Shown here in pieces: positions 1 through 5,310 of a stretch of 5,310 bases of DNA. Numbering within the stretch: the stretch's first letter is position 1; every line of letters begins with the position of its first letter. The notes under the pieces are model-generated. The model made no database searches. It was not told where the DNA came from and saw only the letters and a list, made by a program, of their open reading frames with translations. The position numbers were made by a program, and so were the translations under genes. The DNA comes from Deltaproteobacteria bacterium (GTDB lineage Bacteria > Desulfobacterota > Desulfuromonadia > Geobacterales > Geobacteraceae): NCBI GenBank assembly GCA_021810985.1, contig JAJZQA010000185.1, forward strand, positions 340 through 5,649, read 5' to 3'.

Positions 1-1121
1 CGTCGGGAATCCTCGGCGTGTTTCTGGCCCTGGACCTGTTTCTCTTTTACCTCTTCTGGGAAGTGATGCTGATCCCGCTGTTTTTCCTCATCTGCGTCTG
101 GGGGCAAGGGCAACGGGTAAAATCGGCCCTGCGCTTTTTCCTCTTCACCATCGGCGGCTCGCTGCTGATGCTGCTGGCGATTATCGGTCTCTACCTTGCC
201 CATGGCGCGGCAACCGGCGTCTACACCTTTGCCCTGCCGGAACTTCTCCAAACCCCCTTGGCCCCGCTGCATTCCTGTCTGTTGTTCGCGGCCTTTCTCC
301 TCGCCTTTGCCGTCAAGACGCCGATCTTTCCCCTGCACGGCTGGCTGCCAGATGCCTATAGCGATGCGCCGACCGCGGCAACGCTCCTCCTGGCGGGCCT
401 CATGGCCAAGACCGGAGTCTATGGTCTGCTCCGCTTTGCCTACCCGCTGTTCCCGGAGGCCGCGCTGCTCTTGACCCCGCTCATCTCCGTTCTCGCCGTA
501 GTAGGGATTATCTATGCCTCCTGGCTCGCCTATGTCCAGACCGATATCAAGCGGCTGCTGGCCTACTCCAGTTTCGGTCATATGGGTTTTATCGTCTTGG
601 GGATTGCTGCCTGGACCCCGCTTTCTCTGTCTGGCTCGGTGATCCAGATGGTCAACCATGGCATTACCACCGGTGCCCTGTTTCTCCTGGCAGGAATGCT
701 GGAGGAGCGCTCCGGTTTGCGTGACAGTGCTTCTTTTGGTGCTTTGTGGGGAAAGATACCCTGTTTCGCGGCCTTTTTCCTGCTCTTTTCCCTGGCAAAC
801 CTGGGACTGCCGGGCCTTAACAATTTTGTCGGTGAATTTCTCATCCTGGCCGGTGTGTTCCGAGTTTCTCCGCTTGCCGCCGTTGTTGCCCTGGGAGGCA
901 TCATTTTTGTGCTGGTCTACACCCTGCGTCTGGTGCAGAAGCTGCTCTTCGGACCTGAGCGGCTCCAGCGGGAACTGGCCGATCTTTCCTTCCGGGAGCT
1001 GGCGCTTCTTGCTTCACTCGCACTCCTGGTCATCGGGCTTGGTGTCTACCCGGCACCGGTCCTTGATCTGATCCGGCTGCCCATTGCCCTTGTCAGCGGC
1101 GGAATAGGGGGCGTGCCGTGA
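1..1121 (+). CDS. nuoM: NADH-quinone oxidoreductase subunit M (NuoM), 5'-truncated
   Basis: NuoM is an antiporter-like proton-pumping membrane subunit of respiratory complex I. The frame is open from position 3, the first full codon, to TGA at 1119-1121, giving about 373 residues. The start lies outside the window; a GTG at 18 is an internal valine, not the start. Numbering from that codon, E15 (in FWEVM), K100 (in VKTPIFPLHGWLPDA), K131 (in LMAKTGVYG) and E273 (in NNFVGEF) match in context and spacing the E. coli NuoM proton-channel residues E144, K234, K265 and E407. The K131-E273 spacing of 142 equals 265-407. The LAYSSFGHMGF motif is typical of the proton-antiporter family (PF00361). The visible part should cover about TM5 to TM14, so roughly 130 N-terminal residues are missing. 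It overlaps nuoN by 4 bp. The identification as M rather than L or N rests on the FWEVMLIP and VKTPIFPLHGWLPDA motifs and the order before nuoN. Confidence 0.96.
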   Translation, partial: SGILGVFLALDLFLFYLFWEVMLIPLFFLICVWGQGQRVKSALRFFLFTIGGSLLMLLAIIGLYLAHGAATGVYTFALPELLQTPLAPLHSCLLFAAFLLAFAVKTPIFPLHGWLPDAYSDAPTAATLLLAGLMAKTGVYGLLRFAYPLFPEAALLLTPLISVLAVVGIIYASWLAYVQTDIKRLLAYSSFGHMGFIVLGIAAWTPLSLSGSVIQMVNHGITTGALFLLAGMLEERSGLRDSASFGALWGKIPCFAAFFLLFSLANLGLPGLNNFVGEFLILAGVFRVSPLAAVVALGGIIFVLVYTLRLVQKLLFGPERLQRELADLSFRELALLASLALLVIGLGVYPAPVLDLIRLPIALVSGGIGGVP

Positions 1122-2530
1122 CCACAGCTGATCTCTGGATTCTCATGCCGCTTTTTTTTCTTGCCGGCGGCGCGCTGCTGATCCTGCTCAGCGGGGCATT
1201 CCGCCCGGGCAGTTACGGCACCTGGATCGGTGTGGCTGCAGCACTTGCCGCGGCCGGTTGGGTCCTCCGGGAACCGCCCCTGTTGCTGGCACCCCAGTTG
1301 GGACTTGCTGCTACGCCTTTTGCCCGTTTTTTCACCGTTCTGTTCTGCGTCACCGCGGCGCTGGTACTCCTGCTGTCTCACTCCCATAACGAGCGGCGCG
1401 CTATCCGTGGCGAGGAATACCCGGCCACGGTGCTGTTTGCCGCGTTCGGCATGTCGGTCCTGGCTGCCTCGCTGAATCTTCTGACCCTTTTTCTCGGATT
1501 GGAGTCGTTGGGTTTTGCCTTTTACATCCTGACCGCCATCGACCGGGAACGGCCGCAATCCGCCGAAGCGGGGCTCAAGTACCTGCTCATGGGCGCCGCG
1601 GCGGCCGCTTTCATCGCCTTTGGCATCGCGCTGCTCTATGCCGGGACCGGAACCCTGGCCATTGCCGGCGCGGTCAATCCGCTCGGACCAACAGGGGAGG
1701 TGAATCCGCTCGTTGTTGCCGGCTGGGGTTTGCTGCTGATGGGACTCGCCTTCAAGGTCTCCCTGGTTCCGGCCCACCTCTGGACCCCCGACGTCTATCA
1801 GGGCGCTCCCGCGCCGGTGACCGCTTTTCTCTCCACCGGTTCGAAGGTCGCGGCCTTTGCCGCCCTGCTCCTGCTGCTTCCGGCAATGGGCGCCGGGTTC
1901 GCCCGCATTCAGGGACCGCTCTGGTTGCTCTGTCTGCTTTCCATGGTGGTGGGAAACCTGGCTGCGCTGCGGCAGCGGAATCTCAAAAGAATGCTGGCCT
2001 ATTCCTCGGTCGCCCAGATGGGGTATGTAACGTTGGCCCTCGTAACCGGAAGCGTGGAAGGATTTCGCGCCGTTGCTTTCTACCTGGTGGTCTACACGGT
2101 GACAAACCTGACGGCATTCGGCGCCATTGCCACCCTGACCGGCGAAAGCGCGATGGACGAGATCGAAGACTGCCGGGGCATCGGCAGAAGCCGCCCCTTC
2201 CGCGGTGCGGTGCTGGCGATTTCGCTCTTCTCCCTGGCCGGGATTCCACCGCTGGCAGGCTTTATGGGGAAGTTCACCATCTTTGCCGCGGCACTGCGGG
2301 GCGGCGAGACAGCACTGGCCACGGCCGGAATCATCATGGCCGCTATCTCGGTGTACTATTACCTCCGTGTGGTTGCCGTCCTCTATGCGGCTGAAAATGA
2401 CCGTCAGATTTCCTTTCCGTCCCTGGCGGTTCCGGAAGTTCTTGCCCTGAGCGTTACCACTTTTTTGATCCTCCTCTTTGGGGTGTTTCCGGGAGCGCTT
2501 CTGGCGATCATTGGCAAAATTATCTCGTAA
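1118..2530 (+). CDS. nuoN: NADH-quinone oxidoreductase subunit N (NuoN)
   Basis: NuoN is the third antiporter-like proton-pumping subunit in the membrane arm of complex I. The predicted protein is 470 residues, close to the 485 of E. coli NuoN, and is almost wholly hydrophobic, as expected for about 14 transmembrane helices. The conserved channel residues are visible: E129 in LGLESLGF, K213 in AFKVSLVPAHLWTPDVY, K243 in STGSKVAAFA and K385 in GFMGKF. These correspond to E. coli E133, K217, K247 and K395. RMLAYSSVAQMGY (291-303) is the antiporter-family signature. The GTG start at 1118 overlaps the nuoM stop (GTGA) and follows AGGGGG (1106-1111) with a 6-base spacer, which suggests translational coupling to nuoM. 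It is the last nuo gene here, as is usual for nuo operons. All key residues are present and nothing suggests a pseudogene. Confidence 0.97.
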   Translation: MTTADLWILMPLFFLAGGALLILLSGAFRPGSYGTWIGVAAALAAAGWVLREPPLLLAPQLGLAATPFARFFTVLFCVTAALVLLLSHSHNERRAIRGEEYPATVLFAAFGMSVLAASLNLLTLFLGLESLGFAFYILTAIDRERPQSAEAGLKYLLMGAAAAAFIAFGIALLYAGTGTLAIAGAVNPLGPTGEVNPLVVAGWGLLLMGLAFKVSLVPAHLWTPDVYQGAPAPVTAFLSTGSKVAAFAALLLLLPAMGAGFARIQGPLWLLCLLSMVVGNLAALRQRNLKRMLAYSSVAQMGYVTLALVTGSVEGFRAVAFYLVVYTVTNLTAFGAIATLTGESAMDEIEDCRGIGRSRPFRGAVLAISLFSLAGIPPLAGFMGKFTIFAAALRGGETALATAGIIMAAISVYYYLRVVAVLYAAENDRQISFPSLAVPEVLALSVTTFLILLFGVFPGALLAIIGKIIS

Positions 2531-2630
2531 GAGCCCTTGCCGATTCCTTGTGGTACCTGCGGCTTCTTCCATGAGAGGCTGGGGTCGGTGGTTGACTGGA
2601 GGAATGCCTCGAAATTACGTGAAAAACCGG
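2531..2630. other. Intergenic region after nuoN without an identifiable element
   Basis: This stretch between nuoN and the thi promoter has no supported gene. I looked for an intrinsic terminator for the nuo operon and found none. The only small hairpin, GAGG/CCTC at 2599-2610, has a 4-bp stem and no T-tract after it. The nuo transcript may end in a Rho-dependent way or read into the thi leader, where the TPP-controlled terminator would stop it when thiamin is plentiful. That last point is inference. Confidence 0.5.
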
Positions 2631-2658
2631 TTGACAGCTCAGGCGAGTACTTGATAGT
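2631..2658 (+). promoter_or_regulatory. Candidate sigma-70 promoter of the thiSG operon
   Basis: A perfect -35 hexamer TTGACA (2631-2636) is followed after 16 bases by GATAGT (2653-2658), which matches 4 of 6 positions of TATAAT including the A at position 2 and the final T. Transcription would start near 2664-2667, leaving about 80 leader bases before the TPP aptamer. The position between nuoN and the riboswitch is where an independent thi promoter is expected. The -10 box is mediocre, and no transcript evidence is available from sequence alone. Confidence 0.55.
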
Positions 2659-2744
2659 TTACTAGTACAGGGTGGTGTGGTTGATGAGCGGTGCTTCGCC
2701 GGAATCTTACCCTTCATCCGCATTTGACAAGAAAATAGCAAGGT

Positions 2745-2839
2745 ACTATCGCTGGGGGAGTTTCGGCTGAGAGACCGTTTCGCATGGGACGGCAACCCTT
2801 TGAACCTGATCCGGGTAATTCCGGCGGAGGGAAGCGAGT
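2745..2839 (+). promoter_or_regulatory. TPP riboswitch aptamer (THI box)
   Basis: This is a cis-acting RNA that binds thiamin pyrophosphate. The conserved THI-box blocks appear in order: GGGG (2754-2758), CTGAGA (2767-2772), ACCC then TTTGAACCTGATC (2795-2811), and CCGG-GTAATT-CCGG followed by CGGAGGGA (2811-2832). Pairing supports the fold: P1 is TCGCT 2749-2753 with AGCGA 2833-2837, P2 is GGGG with CCC 2796-2798, P4 is CCT 2805-2807 with AGG 2828-2830, and P5 is CCGG 2811-2814 with CCGG 2821-2824. An extra stem CCGT/ACGG fills the variable P3a region (about 2775-2792). It lies just before thiS-thiG, exactly the expected target. The following terminator points to control at the level of transcription. 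Confidence 0.96.
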
Positions 2840-2870
2840 GATTCGGGTATGTGCCCTCACTTCCAGCCGC
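2824..2870 (+). promoter_or_regulatory. Predicted antiterminator of the TPP riboswitch
   Basis: Two 11-base arms can pair: 2824-2834 with 2860-2870. GCGG (2824-2827) pairs with CCGC (2867-2870), and GGAAG (2830-2834) pairs with CTTCC (2860-2864). A 2x2 internal loop AG/AG between them could form tandem G-A pairs. The 5' arm uses bases of P5, P4 and P1 of the TPP-bound aptamer, and the 3' arm uses four of the six bases of the terminator's 5' stem. The structure is therefore mutually exclusive with both, which is the logic of a transcriptional OFF switch. It was seen by base pairing only; no energies were calculated. Confidence 0.7.
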
Positions 2871-2888
2871 TTTCGCGGCTTTTTTATT
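2865..2888 (+). terminator. Intrinsic terminator of the TPP riboswitch
   Basis: A perfect 6-bp stem, AGCCGC (2865-2870) with GCGGCT (2875-2880), closes a TTTC loop and runs straight into a T-tract (2880-2885, then ATTG). It sits 25 bases past the aptamer and 56 bases before the thiS start. It would stop transcription before the coding region when TPP is bound. Confidence 0.9.
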
Positions 2889-2944
2889 GTCTGGGTATGT
2901 CCCTGGTGCGGAAGATTGACCAATGGTGGTAATGGAGGTCGCTG

Positions 2945-3142
2945 GTGTTTATTGTTGTGAACGGAGAACAGAAAGAAATTGGACCGCTGTCGGTGCTCGG
3001 ACTCCTGGAGTTGCTGGAGATTGATCCGCGCCGGGTGGCGGTTGAACTGAACCTGGAAATACTGCCGAAGCCGGACTACGCAACCACGGTCCTCCAGGAT
3101 GGCGACCGTATTGAGATCGTCCAGTTTGTCGGCGGTGGTTAA
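2945..3142 (+). CDS. thiS: Sulfur carrier protein ThiS
   Basis: ThiS is a small ubiquitin-fold protein that carries sulfur as a thiocarboxylate on its C-terminal glycine and delivers it to ThiG for thiazole formation. The 65-residue product has the usual length. It begins MFIVVNGEQ, matching the family's first beta strand ending in VNGE, and ends DRIEIVQFVGGG directly before the stop, so the di-glycine tail is exposed without processing. The GTG start at 2945 is preceded by GGAGGT (2934-2939) with a 5-base spacer. A later GTG at 2957 would delete the first strand and is unlikely. The gene is first in the thi operon, behind the TPP riboswitch and terminator, with thiG 45 bases downstream. ThiF, which would adenylate the C-terminus, is not in the window. 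Confidence 0.96.
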   Translation: MFIVVNGEQKEIGPLSVLGLLELLEIDPRRVAVELNLEILPKPDYATTVLQDGDRIEIVQFVGGG

Positions 3143-3187
3143 TTCAGCTTGTAAGAGTTGTGAAGTTAGCGGCGAAAGGAGCAACGA

Positions 3188-3970
3188 ATGGCAGACGCAA
3201 AAGATACCTTGGTGATTGCGGGCAGAGAGTTTTCCTCCCGGCTTATGGTGGGTACCGGCAAATACGCCGATTTTCAACAGATGGTCACAGCCATCGAGAT
3301 GTCCGGGGCGAAGATCGTCACTGTTGCCGTGCGGCGGGTGAATATCTCGGACCGGAACCAGGAATCCCTGCTCGATCATCTCGACCTGAAGAAATATACC
3401 CTGCTGCCCAATACCGCCGGCTGTTACACCGCGGATGATGCGGTTCGTACCTGCCGTCTGGCGCGGGAGGCGGGATTGTCTGATTTCGTCAAGCTGGAGG
3501 TGCTTGGTGACGAAAAGACCCTGTTTCCCGATAATGAGGAACTGCTGAAGGCGGCAAAGGTGCTGGTCAAGGAAGGGTTCACCGTTTTGCCCTACACGAG
3601 CGACGATCCGATTCTCTGTAAAAAACTGGAAGATCTGGGCTGTGCCGCGGTTATGCCCCTCGGGGCTCCGATCGGCAGCGGTCTCGGTATCAGGAATCCT
3701 TACAATATCCGCATCATCCTCGAGACGGTGAAGGTTCCGGTGATCGTGGACGCCGGCGTCGGTACCGCCTCGGATGCCGCCATTGCCATGGAATTGGGCT
3801 GTGACGGTGTGTTGATGAATACCGGCATCGCCGGCGCCAGGGATCCGATCGCCATGGCGGAAGCGATGAAGCTAGCGGTCATTGCCGGACGGCTGGCCTA
3901 CAAGGCGGGCAGAATTCCCCGCAAACTCTACGCAACTGCGTCCAGTCCCCTCGAAGGTCTCGTCGATTAG
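3188..3970 (+). CDS. thiG: Thiazole synthase ThiG
   Basis: ThiG is a cytoplasmic TIM-barrel enzyme that condenses 1-deoxy-D-xylulose 5-phosphate, dehydroglycine and sulfur from ThiS thiocarboxylate into the thiazole phosphate of thiamin. The protein is 260 residues, the usual family length. Visible motifs are FSSRLMVGTGKY (15-26), LLPNTAGCYTADDA (72-85), VKLEVLGD (101-108), VMPLGAPIGSG (155-165), DAGVGTASDAA (188-198) and GVLMNTGIAGA (207-217). K102 is the expected Schiff-base lysine, equivalent to B. subtilis K96. E104 and D188 are the conserved acidic active-site positions. The ATG at 3188 follows AAAGGAG (3175-3181) with a 6-base spacer. The gene lies between thiS and the ThiE/TenI-family gene. 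No thiH or thiO is adjacent, so the dehydroglycine source must be encoded elsewhere. Confidence 0.98.
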   Translation: MADAKDTLVIAGREFSSRLMVGTGKYADFQQMVTAIEMSGAKIVTVAVRRVNISDRNQESLLDHLDLKKYTLLPNTAGCYTADDAVRTCRLAREAGLSDFVKLEVLGDEKTLFPDNEELLKAAKVLVKEGFTVLPYTSDDPILCKKLEDLGCAAVMPLGAPIGSGLGIRNPYNIRIILETVKVPVIVDAGVGTASDAAIAMELGCDGVLMNTGIAGARDPIAMAEAMKLAVIAGRLAYKAGRIPRKLYATASSPLEGLVD

Positions 3971-3996
3971 TCCCGGGCAACTGAATGCGGACCCTT

Positions 3997-4005
3997 GAGG
4001 TGATC
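3997..4005 (+). promoter_or_regulatory. Strong Shine-Dalgarno site of the ThiE/TenI-family gene
   Basis: GAGGTGATC is a 9-base perfect complement to the usual 3' end of bacterial 16S rRNA. GAGG ends 6 bases before the ATG at 4007, which fixes that start. It is the longest anti-SD match I see in the window. Confidence 0.8.
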
Positions 4006-4006
4006 T

Positions 4007-4645
4007 ATGGCTGAAAAGCCGCTGGTAGATTTTACCCTCTACCTGATCAGCGACCGGAAGCAGGTGCCGGACGGGAATCTCCGCGCTGCCGTCGAAGGGG
4101 CGCTGCGGGGCGGGGTGCGAGCCGTGCAGCTGCGGGAAAAAGATCTGTCCGGCCGCGAACTCCACGAACTGGCCTGCCGCTTGCGGGAGTTAACTTCCCG
4201 CTACGGGGCGCGGCTGATAATCAACGAGCGGCTCGATATCGCCCTGGCAGTGGGCGCCGATGGCGTCCACTTGGGCGAGAGCAGTATTCCGCTCCGGCAG
4301 GCGCGCAAGGTTGCCGGTGACGCCCTGCTGATCGGGGTTTCCTGCCACGACCGGGAGAAAGCGCTTGCGGCTCAAGACAATGGCGCCGATTTTATCACCT
4401 TCAGTCCGATTTTCTTCACCCCCTCGAAGGCTCCCTACGGGGAGCCGGTCGGTACCGAACGACTGGCTGAAGTCTGCCGGCTGCTCCGGGTCCCGGTCTT
4501 TGCCCTTGGCGGCATAAAACGGGAAACGGTGCGCACGGTTCTTGGCCACGGTGCTCACGGCATCGCCCTCATTTCAGCAATCCTGGCCGCGGACGACCCG
4601 GAACGGGCCGCAGGGGAAATGCTCGCGGAGCTTCACCACGATTAG
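4007..4645 (+). CDS. thiE: ThiE/TenI-family protein: thiamin phosphate synthase or thiazole tautomerase
   Basis: This 212-residue TIM-barrel protein belongs to the TMP-TENI family. ThiE couples HMP pyrophosphate with thiazole phosphate to make thiamin phosphate; its paralogue TenI aromatises the ThiG product. Visible motifs are LYLISDR (11-17), VQLREKD (40-46), INERLDIALAVGADGVHLG (72-90), GVSCHD (110-115), FSPIFFTPSKAPYGEPVG (132-149), FALGGI (165-170) and GIALISAI (185-192). R43, K45, N73 and K141 match the ThiE pyrophosphate-binding set (B. subtilis R59, K61, N92, K159). However, the two Mg-binding aspartates (D93, D112) are replaced by E74 and S93, and the ESSIP and TPSKAPYG segments look more TenI-like. 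H114 sits where TenI has its catalytic histidine, though many ThiE also have a His there. The start follows a very strong SD. Family assignment is firm; the choice between ThiE and TenI is open, and I keep thiE as the default symbol. Confidence 0.88.
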   Translation: MAEKPLVDFTLYLISDRKQVPDGNLRAAVEGALRGGVRAVQLREKDLSGRELHELACRLRELTSRYGARLIINERLDIALAVGADGVHLGESSIPLRQARKVAGDALLIGVSCHDREKALAAQDNGADFITFSPIFFTPSKAPYGEPVGTERLAEVCRLLRVPVFALGGIKRETVRTVLGHGAHGIALISAILAADDPERAAGEMLAELHHD

Positions 4646-4723
4646 GATCAGAAGGGAACAAGGTGCTAAGGCCGGGTGTGAATTCCGCGGATTTTCTTCT
4701 CGAACCCAGTGCCAAACCTTACC

Positions 4724-5310
4724 ATGGATACAACGCTCATTCACCCAGATCTCCGCTTTCATTCCTACGGCTCCTACCTGCGTCGCCGTTTTGGCTGCCG
4801 GGTCAGCAAAGTCAATGTCGACGGCGGCTTCACCTGCCCGAACCGTGACGGCAGCCGGGGGGTCGACGGCTGCATCTACTGCGACAACCGTTCTTTTTCG
4901 CCCGGCACCATCGAGGAAACTATCCCTCTCGAGCAGCAGCTGCAGGCGGGGATGGCCTATCACCGCGGCAGGCTTGGCAGCGAGAAATTCATTGTCTATT
5001 TCCAGAAATATTCCAATACTTATGCCCCGGTAGACAGACTCCGGGACCTCTATTTTCGGGCCCTTGACCAACCGGATGTGGTGGGAATCTCGGTGGGCAC
5101 CCGGCCGGACTGCCTGAGTGATGCCGCGCTCGCGCTCCTGGAGGAGATTGCCCGGGAGCGCTATGTCTGTCTGGAGCTGGGCCTCCAGTCGATGGATGAG
5201 AAAACTCTCCACTGGCTCAATCGCTGCCATGGTTTCAGCGAATATCTCGGTGCATTGGAGCGGGCGACCGGGAGAGGATTTGAGATCTGTACCCACCTGA
5301 TCCAAGATCG
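4724..5310 (+). CDS. TIGR01212/YhcC-like radical SAM protein, 3'-truncated by window end
   Basis: The frame is open from an in-frame TGA at 4679 to the right edge without a stop. From ATG 4724 it gives 195 residues, about 60% of a usual family member of roughly 310-320. The radical SAM 4Fe-4S cysteines are C38, C50 and C53 in CPNRDGSRGVDGCIYC. Other family motifs are SYLRRRFG (17-24), YFQKYSNTYAPVDRL (92-106), GISVGTRPDCL (121-131), LELGLQSMDEKTL (150-162) and LNRCHGF (165-171). It resembles E. coli YhcC, a protein of uncertain function; a tRNA or other modification role would be speculation. The start is uncertain: no SD precedes ATG 4724 or the in-frame GTG 4709. The gene is codirectional with the thi genes, 78 bases after the previous stop, so it may be cotranscribed. 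The last visible residues, THLIQD, diverge from the HLI-x-GLPGE pattern I expect there. Confidence 0.9.
   Translation, partial: MDTTLIHPDLRFHSYGSYLRRRFGCRVSKVNVDGGFTCPNRDGSRGVDGCIYCDNRSFSPGTIEETIPLEQQLQAGMAYHRGRLGSEKFIVYFQKYSNTYAPVDRLRDLYFRALDQPDVVGISVGTRPDCLSDAALALLEEIARERYVCLELGLQSMDEKTLHWLNRCHGFSEYLGALERATGRGFEICTHLIQD

Noticed and set aside
1152..1159. Run of eight T in the 5' part of nuoN, a possible slippage or phase-variation tract
   Set aside because: It encodes Leu-Phe-Phe in the first membrane helix, a normal choice, and there is no reason to expect a core respiratory subunit to phase-vary.
1046..2572. Long minus-strand open frame of 508 codons opposite nuoN
   Set aside because: It lies wholly opposite nuoN and its nuoM junction. 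Its product is a hydrophilic, Gly/Arg/Gln-rich sequence with no recognisable domain, typical of an antisense shadow of a high-GC membrane-protein gene.
2599..2610. Small GAGG/CCTC hairpin as a nuo operon terminator
   Set aside because: The stem has only 4 bp and is followed by GAAATTA rather than a T-tract.
2604..2654. Possible 16-residue ORF starting at ATG 2604 after GGAGG
   Set aside because: Only one base separates GGAGG (2598-2602) from the ATG, which is too close for normal initiation, and the frame runs through the promoter region.
2684..2770. Possible 28-residue leader peptide (MSGASPE...) ahead of thiS
   Set aside because: It runs into the TPP aptamer and ends inside the CTGAGA block, so translating it would destroy the aptamer. 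It has no clear SD and the riboswitch already explains the leader.
2714..3379. Minus-strand open frame of 221 codons across the riboswitch, thiS and the start of thiG
   Set aside because: It is opposite a confident riboswitch and two confident genes, and its product shows no family resemblance.
4663..4848. Plus-strand GTG ORF of 61 codons overlapping the start of the radical SAM gene
   Set aside because: Its protein is not recognisable and the overlapping frame carries all the radical SAM motifs. I kept its SD only as a finding about the uncertain start.

Overview
The window is a compact, entirely plus-strand bacterial segment with high GC content. It holds the end of a complex I operon, then a thiamin-thiazole biosynthesis operon under a TPP riboswitch, then the start of a radical SAM gene that runs off the right edge. 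The mix of proton-pumping NuoM/NuoN, a ThiS-ThiG thiazole pathway and a YhcC-type radical SAM protein would fit an anaerobic or facultative proteobacterium. A Desulfuromonadia/Geobacter-like host is my best guess from overall protein flavour, but nothing here proves the taxon.

Region by region: positions 1-1121 hold the 3' portion of nuoM, cut by the left edge. nuoN (1118-2530) overlaps it by 4 bp in a GTGA stop/start junction. A 414-base gap (2531-2944) follows. It starts with about 100 bases in which I see nothing convincing. Next come a candidate sigma-70 promoter (about 2631-2658), a TPP (THI-box) aptamer (about 2745-2839), and an intrinsic terminator (2865-2888). A predicted antiterminator pairs 2824-2834 with 2860-2870 and is incompatible with both the ligand-bound aptamer and the terminator. 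thiS (2945-3142), thiG (3188-3970) and a ThiE/TenI-family gene (4007-4645) follow with short gaps and good ribosome binding sites. A TIGR01212/YhcC-like radical SAM gene begins near 4724 and is still open at 5310.

How they work together: NuoM and NuoN are antiporter-like proton-pumping membrane subunits of NADH:quinone oxidoreductase. Downstream, ThiS carries sulfur as a C-terminal thiocarboxylate. ThiG builds the thiazole from ThiS thiocarboxylate, deoxyxylulose phosphate and dehydroglycine. The ThiE/TenI-family protein either aromatises that thiazole (TenI role) or couples it to the pyrimidine (ThiE role). Free TPP should bind the leader RNA and terminate transcription before thiS, giving end-product feedback.

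I did not find a previously undescribed system. The points most worth a second look are the antiterminator geometry in the TPP leader, the TenI-like active-site substitutions in the protein that would by default be called ThiE, and the poorly supported start of the radical SAM gene.
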